A stretch of 25,529 nucleotides of DNA, from positions 1 through 25,529 of the forward strand of contig JABDJG010000178.1 in NCBI GenBank assembly GCA_013002595.1, in the 5' to 3' direction. Positions within the stretch are counted from its first letter, which is position 1; each line of letters begins with the position of its first letter. The translations under genes were made by a program, and so were the position numbers. This DNA comes from Hyphomicrobiales bacterium. Lineage in GTDB: Bacteria > Pseudomonadota > Alphaproteobacteria > Rhizobiales > Aestuariivirgaceae. Below are positions 1-6,449 of the stretch, in pieces. The notes under the pieces are model-generated. The model was not told where the DNA came from and did not search any database. It saw only the letters and a program-made list of their open reading frames with translations.

Positions 1-167
1 CTTTCGCGATGCTCTGCTATGACGTCCAAGGACAGGTATTTGTGTGTGCCAGTCAGATAGATGGCCGCCATCGCCAGCAGTAGAACCACCACAGGGCCAA
101 ATCGTTTGACCGGGCTGGCCGTTCGGCCAATCGTTTCAGCGGCAGGTTCGCTTATGGGGTCCGTCAT
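1..167 (-). CDS. TVP38/TMEM64 family membrane protein, N-terminal part (cut by window edge)
   Basis: The minus strand reads open from an ATG at 167 to the window edge, giving the first 55 residues of a protein. They consist of a polar stretch of about 25 residues, a hydrophobic segment at about residues 29-41 and then a segment reading HKYLSLDVIAEHRE. That 'YLSL...hRe' passage just after the first membrane helix is typical of the N-terminus of TVP38/TMEM64 (DedA-related) integral membrane proteins, from memory of the family. The conserved central domain lies outside the window, so the assignment rests on the N-terminus alone. An in-frame stop lies a few codons upstream, so the ATG at 167 is the natural start; a TTG five codons upstream is a weaker alternative. 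It is divergent from the rpmH operon. Confidence 0.6.
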   Translation of the reverse strand, partial: MTDPISEPAAETIGRTASPVKRFGPVVVLLLAMAAIYLTGTHKYLSLDVIAEHRE

Positions 168-371
168 GGGCAGGAGTACCAATCATCATGGCCGATCATT
201 GTTCAAAACTCCGGTTGCAACAGTTTGCACAGCCGAAGTCACATCGCGCCCAACCTGAAGTCCTGTTCCATGTGCCTGATTAACCGGCGGCTGGATAGTG
301 TGTCTCAAGCTGTTGTGAACAAATATCAGAGCCTGTGAGTTAGTGCAAAGAGGCCCCTGAACTGCGCGGTT

Positions 372-390
372 TTGCCGGTTCCACCGGCAA
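372..390. other. Perfect hairpin/palindrome just upstream of the rpmH promoter
   Basis: TTGCCGGT and ACCGGCAA form a perfect 8-bp stem around a 3-nt loop (TCC). It ends 9 nt before the -35 hexamer of the rpmH promoter. It could be an operator for a dimeric regulator or a terminator for upstream antisense transcription, but no T-run follows on either strand. The structure is seen directly; the function is unknown. Confidence 0.45.
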
Positions 391-399
391 GGGAACGCG

Positions 400-428
400 T
401 TGACTTTAGGCAGTTATCTCCGTATAAG
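400..428 (+). promoter_or_regulatory. Sigma70-type promoter of the rpmH-rnpA-yidC-yihA operon
   Basis: A -35 hexamer TTGACT (400-405) and a -10 hexamer TATAAG (423-428) are separated by the optimal 17 nt. Each differs from the consensus by one base. The start of transcription would be near 435, giving a leader of about 120 nt to rpmH. A strong housekeeping promoter is expected for a ribosomal protein operon. Assignment is by consensus only. Confidence 0.65.
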
Positions 429-553
429 CCGGGCAACTCGGCGGTCGAGAACCCCAGGCGCTGATATTACATCGCGCGGGCATTGATCAACCAATTGAAA
501 TTGCTTAGTTAATTTGAGGCTGTACCGGCCTTGCGGAAATACGGAGAATTAAC

Positions 554-688
554 GTGAAACGTACCTTTCAACCCAGCAGGCTGGTCCGGAAACGGCGCCA
601 TGGATTTCGTGCACGTATGGCGACCAAGGGTGGCCGCAAGGTCATTCAGCGGCGGCGCCAGCGCGGCCGTGCGCGTCTGTCAGCATAA
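554..688 (+). CDS. rpmH: 50S ribosomal protein L34
   Basis: This 44-residue protein is extremely basic and starts MKRTFQPSRLVRKRRHGF, the diagnostic L34 sequence, followed by RMATKGGRKV and an arginine-rich end. It binds 23S rRNA in the large ribosomal subunit. The start is a GTG at 554, preceded by GGAG (543-546) at 7 nt. It is the first gene of the rpmH-rnpA-yidC-yihA cluster and is transcribed from the promoter at 400-428. Confidence 0.97.
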   Translation: MKRTFQPSRLVRKRRHGFRARMATKGGRKVIQRRRQRGRARLSA

Positions 689-771
689 CTTAGCCAATTT
701 CCGCGCCGGGTCACTATGGAATGATTTCGCCGGCAGCAGCATGTCTGCCCAGGCCGAATGTACAAGACATC

Positions 772-1134
772 ATGGATAGGCTCACCCGCAGACGTGAGTT
801 TCTCAAAGCGTCAAATGCCCCATCCTGGAAAACGCATAGTGTTATCGTACAGGCACGCCGCCGCGGCGATGAGATGCCGGCCCGTACCGGATTTACGGTC
901 ACAAAGAAACTCGGCAACGCGGTTGTCCGCAACCGGATCAGGCGCCGCATCAAGGAGGCTGTCCGGCAAACTTGCCCGGAACAGTTAGAACCTGGAACCG
1001 ATTATGTGTTTATCGGCAGGCAAATGGCGCGGGACCGTTCGTTCAATTTGCTGATGGAAGATATTGACCAGGCTCTTAAACACCTCAATAAGGGGCAAAG
1101 CAATCACAAATTCCCGCGCAGAATTGCCAAATGA
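772..1134 (+). CDS. rnpA: Ribonuclease P protein component
   Basis: The product is the small basic protein subunit of RNase P, which helps the catalytic RNA bind pre-tRNA 5' leaders. The family signature is clear: a basic N-terminus (MDRLTRRREFLKAS), GFTVTKKLGNAVVRNRIRRR with the RNR arginine helix, and a C-terminal YVFIGR strand. From the ATG at 772 it has 120 residues, the normal family length. The frame is open up to an ATG at 721, which would add 17 residues that do not look conserved; neither start has a strong ribosome binding site, so the start is uncertain. It lies between rpmH and yidC, the near-universal order. Confidence 0.93.
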   Translation: MDRLTRRREFLKASNAPSWKTHSVIVQARRRGDEMPARTGFTVTKKLGNAVVRNRIRRRIKEAVRQTCPEQLEPGTDYVFIGRQMARDRSFNLLMEDIDQALKHLNKGQSNHKFPRRIAK

Positions 1135-1155
1135 GCCAAATCCGCAAGGCAGAGC

Positions 1156-3033
1156 ATGAATAGCGACAACAAGAATTTCATATTAGCGATCGCATTGTCT
1201 GCACTGCTGATCATCGGCTGGCAGGTGTTCTACGTGCAGCCCGAGATCGAACGCCAGCGGCTGCTGCAGGAAAAAGAGGCGGCCCAGTCAACGAAGGTTG
1301 ATGATGGCACCGTACCGCAAGCCGGCGGCACCAAGACCGTACCGCAAGCCGGCGGCACCAAGACCGTGCCGCAAGCCGGCAGCGACGCCACCGTTCCCCA
1401 GGCTGGCGTTTCAACCGCGCCAACCGCCCCGACCGCAGCCGGCCTGAGGCCACGTGCGGTGGTTATTGCGGCAACTCCGCGCGCTGAGATCAAGACGCCA
1501 AGTCTGGCCGGGTCGATCAACCTTGAAGGTGGCAGGATCGATGACCTGCATCTGTTGAAATACAAGGAAACGGTCAAACCGGGCAGCCCGACCATTACGC
1601 TTTTGTCGCCATCGGGCACGGAAACCGGATTTTTCGCCGATCACGGCTGGGCGCCTTCGCAAGGCAATACCGCAAAATTGCCGACGCCCAAAACCGTCTG
1701 GAGCATTGCCGGCAACCGCACCTTGACCCCAGACGCGCCGGTTACCCTGACCTGGGACAATGGCAGCGGGCTGGTGTTCAAGCGCACGTTTTCCGTCGAC
1801 AAGGACTACATGTTCGGCGTCACCCAGGAGGTAATGAACAATACCGGCGCGCCGGTGGTGCTGTACCCTTATGCACGTGTTCAGCGGCAACAAATCCCCA
1901 AGATCGAAGGCTTCATCATCCTTCATGAGGGCCTCGTCGGTGTTCTGGGCGAAGACCTGAAAGAACTGGATTATGACGACGTCAAGGACGATCCCAAAGC
2001 AACGGTCGCCGATTCCAAGGGCGGCTGGCTGGGGATCACCGACAAATACTGGGCCGTGGTTGTCATCCCGCCACAGGACACCGAAATCACCGGCCGTTTC
2101 ACTTACACTCCGGCAAATGGACGTGATCTGTTCCAGTCCGCCTACACGCACAAGACCGGACTGACGGTGGCACCGGGCCAGACCGGAAAGTTCGACAGTC
2201 AGGTCTTTGCCGGGGCCAAAGTGGTCCAGACCATCAACAGGTATGCCGAGGAAACAAATATCACCCAATTCGACCTGATGGTCGACTGGGGTTATCTCTA
2301 CTTCATTACAAAGCCGCTGTTTTGGTTGCTCGACAAGCTTTACGGCATGTTCGGCAACTTCGGTGTCGCCATCCTGATCGCCACGGTGTTGATCAAGATC
2401 GCGTTCTTCCCGCTGGCCAACAAGTCATACGCGTCCATGGCCAAGATGAAGGTGTTGCAGCCGGAACTGGTGAAATTGCGCGAACGGTTCGCCGATGACA
2501 AGCAACGCCAGCAAAAAGAAATGATGGAGCTCTACAAAAAGGAACAGGTCAATCCGATGGCCGGTTGTCTTCCGGTGCTGCTGCAGATCCCGGTATTCTT
2601 TGCGCTCTACAAAGTGCTGTTCGTCACGATCGAGATGCGACATGCGCCGTTCTATGGCTGGATCAAGGATCTGTCGGCGCACGATCCAACCAGCCTGTTC
2701 AACCTGTTCGGGCTGATCCCGTGGGAGCCGCCACTGTTCTTGATGATTGGCGTGCTGCCGCTGATCATGGGCATCACCATGTGGATCCAGATGCGGCTCA
2801 ACCCGGCACCGCCGGACCCGATCCAGGCACAGATCTTCAACTGGATGCCACTGTTCTTCACCTTCCTTCTGGCAAGTTTCCCGGCCGGGCTGGTGCTCTA
2901 CTGGGCCTGGAACAACTTCCTGTCGATTATCCAGCAGGCCACGATCATGAGGCGGCACGGCGCGGATATCAATTTGTTGCAGAACATCAAGGACTCTCTG
3001 CCGTTTCTGTTCAAGAAAACAACTGCCGAGTGA
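1156..3033 (+). CDS. yidC: Membrane protein insertase YidC
   Basis: YidC inserts and folds inner-membrane proteins, alone or with SecYEG. The 625 residues show the Gram-negative layout: an N-terminal helix at about residues 8-27, a large periplasmic domain up to about residue 375, and a conserved C-terminal 60KD-IMP domain with about five helices. The C-terminal domain contains the landmark segments NFGVAILIATVLIKIAFFPL, NPMAGCLPVLLQIPVFFALY and FPAGLVLYWAWNN. The linker after the first helix contains nearly identical nine-residue repeats (TVPQAGGTK type), an unusual addition. The start ATG at 1156 has AAGG about 8 nt upstream. It follows rnpA by 21 nt and precedes yihA by 3 nt, so it is operonic. 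Confidence 0.97.
   Translation: MNSDNKNFILAIALSALLIIGWQVFYVQPEIERQRLLQEKEAAQSTKVDDGTVPQAGGTKTVPQAGGTKTVPQAGSDATVPQAGVSTAPTAPTAAGLRPRAVVIAATPRAEIKTPSLAGSINLEGGRIDDLHLLKYKETVKPGSPTITLLSPSGTETGFFADHGWAPSQGNTAKLPTPKTVWSIAGNRTLTPDAPVTLTWDNGSGLVFKRTFSVDKDYMFGVTQEVMNNTGAPVVLYPYARVQRQQIPKIEGFIILHEGLVGVLGEDLKELDYDDVKDDPKATVADSKGGWLGITDKYWAVVVIPPQDTEITGRFTYTPANGRDLFQSAYTHKTGLTVAPGQTGKFDSQVFAGAKVVQTINRYAEETNITQFDLMVDWGYLYFITKPLFWLLDKLYGMFGNFGVAILIATVLIKIAFFPLANKSYASMAKMKVLQPELVKLRERFADDKQRQQKEMMELYKKEQVNPMAGCLPVLLQIPVFFALYKVLFVTIEMRHAPFYGWIKDLSAHDPTSLFNLFGLIPWEPPLFLMIGVLPLIMGITMWIQMRLNPAPPDPIQAQIFNWMPLFFTFLLASFPAGLVLYWAWNNFLSIIQQATIMRRHGADINLLQNIKDSLPFLFKKTTAE
1309..1416 (+). repeat. 27-bp tandem repeat within yidC (four units)
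   Basis: Four in-frame units of 27 bp begin at 1309, 1336, 1363 and 1390 and encode TVPQAGGTK, TVPQAGGTK, TVPQAGSDA and TVPQAGVST. Units 1 and 2 are identical at the DNA level; unit 3 diverges after the first 18 bases; unit 4 is degenerate. They lie in the periplasmic linker that follows the first transmembrane helix, where length changes should be tolerated. Confidence 0.9.
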
Positions 3034-3036
3034 GCG

Positions 3037-3693
3037 GTGCATGCGGTGGCTGAAGACGACCAACGATTTACCGACGAGGAGCTGGAACGTGGCCGGCTGC
3101 TGTTTGCCGGTGAGGTAGAGTTTCTGCTGGGCGTTGCCGCACTCAAACAGCTGCCGGAAGATTTTCCTGTCGAGATTGCGTTTGCCGGACGATCAAACGT
3201 CGGCAAATCATCTCTGCTCAATGCGCTGACCAACCGCAAGGACATCGCACGCACCTCGAACACGCCGGGGCGCACCCGCGAGCTCAACTATTTTCTCGTC
3301 AGCAAGCAACTGGCCATGGTCGACATGCCCGGCTACGGCTATGCCAAAGCCCAAAAGACACTGGTCGCAAAATGGCAGAGCCTGGTCAGGTCATATCTGC
3401 GCGGGCGTCCCAACCTCAGGCGGGTTTTCGTGCTGATCGATGCCCGGCATGGCATCAAGCAGACCGATCTGGAAACACTGGAACTGCTCGATGAAACAGC
3501 AGTGAGCTACCAGATCATCCTGACCAAGATCGACAAGATCCGGACGCACGAACAAAAAGAGGTGATTGAACGCATCCTGTCCGACATCAAGAAACGCCCT
3601 GCAGCGCATCCCGAGATACATGTCACATCCAGTGTGAAAGGTACCGGCATCGCCGAGCTTAGGGCCGAAATGGCGGCAATGCTGGGCTCATAA
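3037..3693 (+). CDS. yihA: Ribosome biogenesis GTP-binding protein YihA/YsxC (EngB)
   Basis: This 218-residue TRAFAC-class GTPase takes part in late assembly of the 50S subunit. All nucleotide-binding motifs are visible: G1 GRSNVGKSSL (51-60), the switch region NTPGRTRELNYF, G3 DMPGYG (96-101), G4 TKID (163-166) and G5 TSS (197-199). FAFAGRSNVGKSS-type P-loop context and length match EngB rather than Era or EngA. The start is taken as GTG at 3037, three bases after the yidC stop; a GTG at 3046 is possible. It is the last gene of the rpmH operon and is followed by a hairpin. Confidence 0.95.
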   Translation: MHAVAEDDQRFTDEELERGRLLFAGEVEFLLGVAALKQLPEDFPVEIAFAGRSNVGKSSLLNALTNRKDIARTSNTPGRTRELNYFLVSKQLAMVDMPGYGYAKAQKTLVAKWQSLVRSYLRGRPNLRRVFVLIDARHGIKQTDLETLELLDETAVSYQIILTKIDKIRTHEQKEVIERILSDIKKRPAAHPEIHVTSSVKGTGIAELRAEMAAMLGS

Positions 3694-3701
3694 TGGATAA
3701 T

Positions 3702-3726
3702 CACCCCCGCTGAGGGGGCGGGGGTG
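3702..3726. terminator. GC-rich hairpin between convergent yihA and cytochrome c' genes
   Basis: CACCCCCGC (3702-3710) and GCGGGGGTG (3718-3726) form a perfect 9-bp stem with a 7-nt loop. It lies 8 nt after the yihA stop and 47 nt after the end of the minus-strand cytochrome gene, so it could serve both directions. Neither side has a real T-run, so intrinsic termination is likely but not certain. Confidence 0.55.
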
Positions 3727-3773
3727 ACAGGGGCAGGTCCTAATTAAACGCAAAGGACCTTACGGGGACACCA

Positions 3774-4250
3774 TCATTCCTTGGGCTTGCGGAATTTTTC
3801 GTGACAGCCCTTGCAGCCACCACCAAGACCGCCCAGCGCTCCTTTCAGCGCGTCCATGCCACCGCTGGCAGCTTTGGATGCAGCTTCAGCAGCAGCAACA
3901 AACGCTTCCTGTTTCTTGGCGGCTTCGGGATAGTTCGTCCAATTCAGTTTGAGGGCGCGGGTCTTACCCGGCAGGGCCTCGGCATCGGAGCCTTGCGGCC
4001 ACATGGCGCCGTTTTTCATCTTGGCTGCTGCGAGCAGATTATCGGCAAAGCCCTGGGCCTTTGCAGCGTCATACTCGGCTTCACCTTTGACCATCGCGGC
4101 AAGGCTGCCGATGTTGAAACTGTAAATTTGCATGACGGCTTGCCTGGCCTTGATCTGCTTTTCAAAACCTGAATGGCCATCGGACAATGCTGCTGTGGAC
4201 AGGGCAACGAGTCCGGCTGCGGCTAGGCCAATCTTGACGATATGCTTCAT
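3774..4250 (-). CDS. Cytochrome c' (periplasmic class II c-type cytochrome)
   Basis: The 158-residue protein has an N-terminal signal peptide (MKHIVKIG plus a hydrophobic core, probable cut after TAALS near residue 23). A four-helix type sequence follows, and the C-terminal haem-binding motif C146-K-G-C149-H150 is near the end, the layout of cytochrome c'. Such proteins bind NO or CO and are linked with resistance to nitrosative stress; the role here is inferred from the family. The open frame extends upstream, but the ATG at 4250 is preceded by GGAGG at good spacing and starts the signal peptide. It is divergent from the LysR gene. Confidence 0.9.
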   Translation of the reverse strand: MKHIVKIGLAAAGLVALSTAALSDGHSGFEKQIKARQAVMQIYSFNIGSLAAMVKGEAEYDAAKAQGFADNLLAAAKMKNGAMWPQGSDAEALPGKTRALKLNWTNYPEAAKKQEAFVAAAEAASKAASGGMDALKGALGGLGGGCKGCHEKFRKPKE

Positions 4251-4355
4251 TGGTAACTCTTCCTCCCAAAGTCTGCTGTGGAACACACACCAACGAGACT
4301 ATACTATGCGCCCACGCTCGTTAATGCCCAATGGACGCAAGGTAAATGTGCAAAA

Positions 4356-5246
4356 ATGCATAAACTGGACTGGAGCGACCTGCAGTACATCCTGGCTGTG
4401 GCGCAACAAGGCTCGCTGGCTGGCGCTGCACGGTTTCTCAGCGTCAACCATTCGACCGTGCTCAGGCGCATCAACGCTTTTGAGCAATCACAAGGGGTTC
4501 GGTTGTTTGAGCGTCAGCGCACCGGTTACCGGCTGACCGGCGAAGGTCAGCAGCTTCTTGAGGCGGCGCAAGATGTCGAGGGCGTCGTCAACTCGCTGGA
4601 AAGAAAGATCGCCGGCAAGGACTTGCGGCTGGCCGGTGCGATCCGGCTGACAACAACCGACTCGTTCCTGTTCCGCCTGCTCGGTCCGCACCTGGCGGAA
4701 TTCCAAAAAGCTTATCCTGATATCGTTCTCAATGTGAGGGTCACCAACCATGTGCTGAGCCTCACGCGGCGGGATGCCGACGTCGCGATCAGGCCCGGCC
4801 GCACGATACCTGCACCGCTTGTGGGCGCCAGGATTTGTGATCTGAATTTTGCCCTGTATGCCTCGCCCGCCTACTGGCGCGATCACAAAAATATGGACAC
4901 CAAGGCCTTGTCGTGGCTTGGACTTGACGATGCCCTGTCCGATGCGCCGCCGGGGCGCTGGCTGCGCGCCAACATTGCCGATGAACGGATCGTCTTTACA
5001 GCCGATACTTTTTTGGCCGTGCAACAGGCAGCAGAACATGGTCTTGGCATTACGGTCCTGCCGTGCTTCCTGGGTGACCAATCCCAGGGCCTCGTTCGAG
5101 CCAGCGACATCCTTGAGCCGTGTCAGAACGGCCTGTTGATACTGACCCATAAGGACCTGATGCAAACGGCACGCATCAAGACCTTTACCGAATTCATGCG
5201 TGCGGCGTTGGCAAGCGAGACTTCGCGCTTGCTCGGGTCACAATAA
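4356..5246 (+). CDS. LysR family transcriptional regulator
   Basis: The 296-residue protein starts MHKLDWSDLQYILAVAQQGS and has the standard LysR winged helix-turn-helix (about residues 5-65: SLAGAARFLSVNHSTVLRRI, then the GVRLFER wing and TGEG). A periplasmic-binding-like effector domain fills the rest (residues 90-290). The frame is open 26 codons further up, but family alignment favours the ATG at 4356; its ribosome binding site is weak. It is divergent from cytochrome c' and sits 45 nt upstream of the creatinase-fold gene on the same strand, so either could be its target. The effector is unknown. Confidence 0.93.
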   Translation: MHKLDWSDLQYILAVAQQGSLAGAARFLSVNHSTVLRRINAFEQSQGVRLFERQRTGYRLTGEGQQLLEAAQDVEGVVNSLERKIAGKDLRLAGAIRLTTTDSFLFRLLGPHLAEFQKAYPDIVLNVRVTNHVLSLTRRDADVAIRPGRTIPAPLVGARICDLNFALYASPAYWRDHKNMDTKALSWLGLDDALSDAPPGRWLRANIADERIVFTADTFLAVQQAAEHGLGITVLPCFLGDQSQGLVRASDILEPCQNGLLILTHKDLMQTARIKTFTEFMRAALASETSRLLGSQ

Positions 5247-5291
5247 CCAGTTCTATTGCCAGACAGGATGACGAGTGGGGAGACCGACTTA

Positions 5292-6449
5292 ATGCAAGAC
5301 GCCATGCAAGAGCGCACCTGCGAACTTCAGCGCCGGCTGAAGGACGAGGGCATCGATGTTGCGATCATTACCGATGAGGATTCAATTGCCTGGTTTGCCG
5401 GGTTCTGGGGGTATCTGGGCGTTGAATTCGGGCGCCCAACCATGCTTGTGGTGCCGGCGGATGCAGCGCCGAGCGTCATTACACCGCTGATGGAAAGCGA
5501 TATGGCAAGCGCCATGACCTGGATCAAGGATGTGCGGCCGTGGCAGGATGCGCAGGGACCAGATCACTGGGATCAGGTTCTGGCTGACACCGTCAAGCCG
5601 ATGGCCGGCCTCAAGGTCGGTATTGAACGGTTGAAGATGCCGGCGCTGGTCAGCAGGTTTGTCGAAGACACCTATGGCGCAGCACAACTAAACGATGTCT
5701 CAGGCGTGATTGGCGACATGCGGATGATCAAATCACCGCTTGAAATCGGCATCATGCGCCAGGCGGGCAAGGTTGCCATCGCCATGCTGGAAGGCGGGCG
5801 GGCGCGGCTCGGCGCCGGGGTGCCGGAATACGAGATCGCACTCGGGGTCATCGAAGGCGGCACCCGAAAGGCGGCCGGCTTCCTCACCGATGCCGGTTAT
5901 GAGGCCTTCATCTCACCGATGGTGCACAACTTGCAGGTGCTGCAATCGGGCGAACACACCGCGATGGTGCATCGGCGGCCCAACGTACGTACCCTTGGCA
6001 AGGGCGATCCGATCTACTTCTGCTTTTGTGGTATCGTCAATTTCAAGCAATACAAGCTCGGGTTTGACCGGGAGTATTTCATCGGTTCGGTGACCGATGA
6101 GCAAGCCAAGACCTACGAGACCTGTATCGCAGCGCAAGAAGCGGCGCTTGCCGCTATACGTCCGGGCGCGATTGCCGAAGAGGTTCACAACGCGGCCAAC
6201 GAGGTTTATCAGTCAGCCGGCTTTGCGCCAGGCTATCGCACAGGCCGGGCGATCGGTATATCCAACCTGGAAAGCCCTGAGCTAAAGGAAGGCGACCGAA
6301 CGGTGCTGCGCGAGGGAATGACCTTTGCCGTAGATGGCGGCATTACGGTGCCCGGCAAATATGGCGCCAGGGTCGGCGACAGCATCGTTGTCACCAAGGA
6401 CGGGTATGAGTTCTTCACACCCTACCCGAAGGATTTGACGGTGGTTTAG
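5292..6449 (+). CDS. M24 / creatinase-fold protein without metal ligands
   Basis: The 385-residue protein has the two-domain creatinase/aminopeptidase P layout: an N-terminal domain at residues 8-140 and a pita-bread domain at 148-375. Family marks include GRPTMLVV, MRMIKSPLEI, VPEYEIAL, EGMTFAVDGG and the TKDGYEFFT end. The usual metal ligands are all replaced: by alignment to the standard motifs the two Asp become Cys244 and Gly257 (the second is approximate), His becomes Arg319, and the two Glu become Asp348 and Gly362. Creatinase is a known metal-free hydrolase of this fold, so a creatinase-like hydrolase is more likely than a peptidase. The substrate cannot be named. The start at 5292 is chosen for its GGGGAG site; starts at 5256 (TTG) and 5268 are possible. 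Confidence 0.85.
   Translation: MQDAMQERTCELQRRLKDEGIDVAIITDEDSIAWFAGFWGYLGVEFGRPTMLVVPADAAPSVITPLMESDMASAMTWIKDVRPWQDAQGPDHWDQVLADTVKPMAGLKVGIERLKMPALVSRFVEDTYGAAQLNDVSGVIGDMRMIKSPLEIGIMRQAGKVAIAMLEGGRARLGAGVPEYEIALGVIEGGTRKAAGFLTDAGYEAFISPMVHNLQVLQSGEHTAMVHRRPNVRTLGKGDPIYFCFCGIVNFKQYKLGFDREYFIGSVTDEQAKTYETCIAAQEAALAAIRPGAIAEEVHNAANEVYQSAGFAPGYRTGRAIGISNLESPELKEGDRTVLREGMTFAVDGGITVPGKYGARVGDSIVVTKDGYEFFTPYPKDLTVV

Larger units (their letters stand above)
168..553. other. Intergenic region between divergent TVP38 gene and rpmH operon
   Basis: This 386-base stretch has no convincing gene. It separates two divergent transcription units and so should contain both promoters. On the plus strand it holds a strong sigma70-like promoter (400-428) and, just upstream, a perfect hairpin (372-390); both are listed separately. 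No convincing minus-strand promoter was found by eye. The transcript from the plus promoter would have a leader of about 115-120 nt before rpmH. I recognise no riboswitch or ribosomal-protein binding fold in that leader. Confidence 0.6.

Noticed and set aside
61..258. 65-codon plus-strand open frame at the left edge
   Set aside because: It lies antisense to the TVP38-like N-terminus and runs into its promoter region; the protein has low-complexity composition and no recognisable feature.
168..553. Chromosomal origin next to rpmH
   Set aside because: rpmH neighbours oriC in some bacteria, but I found no DnaA box cluster (TTATCCACA or close variants) and no dnaA gene.
1309..1416. CRISPR-like repeat array
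   Set aside because: The units are contiguous without spacers and in frame within yidC.
1411..2268. 285-codon minus-strand open frame inside yidC
   Set aside because: It is antisense to a conserved essential gene and lacks any recognisable domain.
5292..6449. Annotation as active Xaa-Pro aminopeptidase or as DMSP lyase DddP
   Set aside because: Both rely on the M24 metal ligands, which are all absent here.
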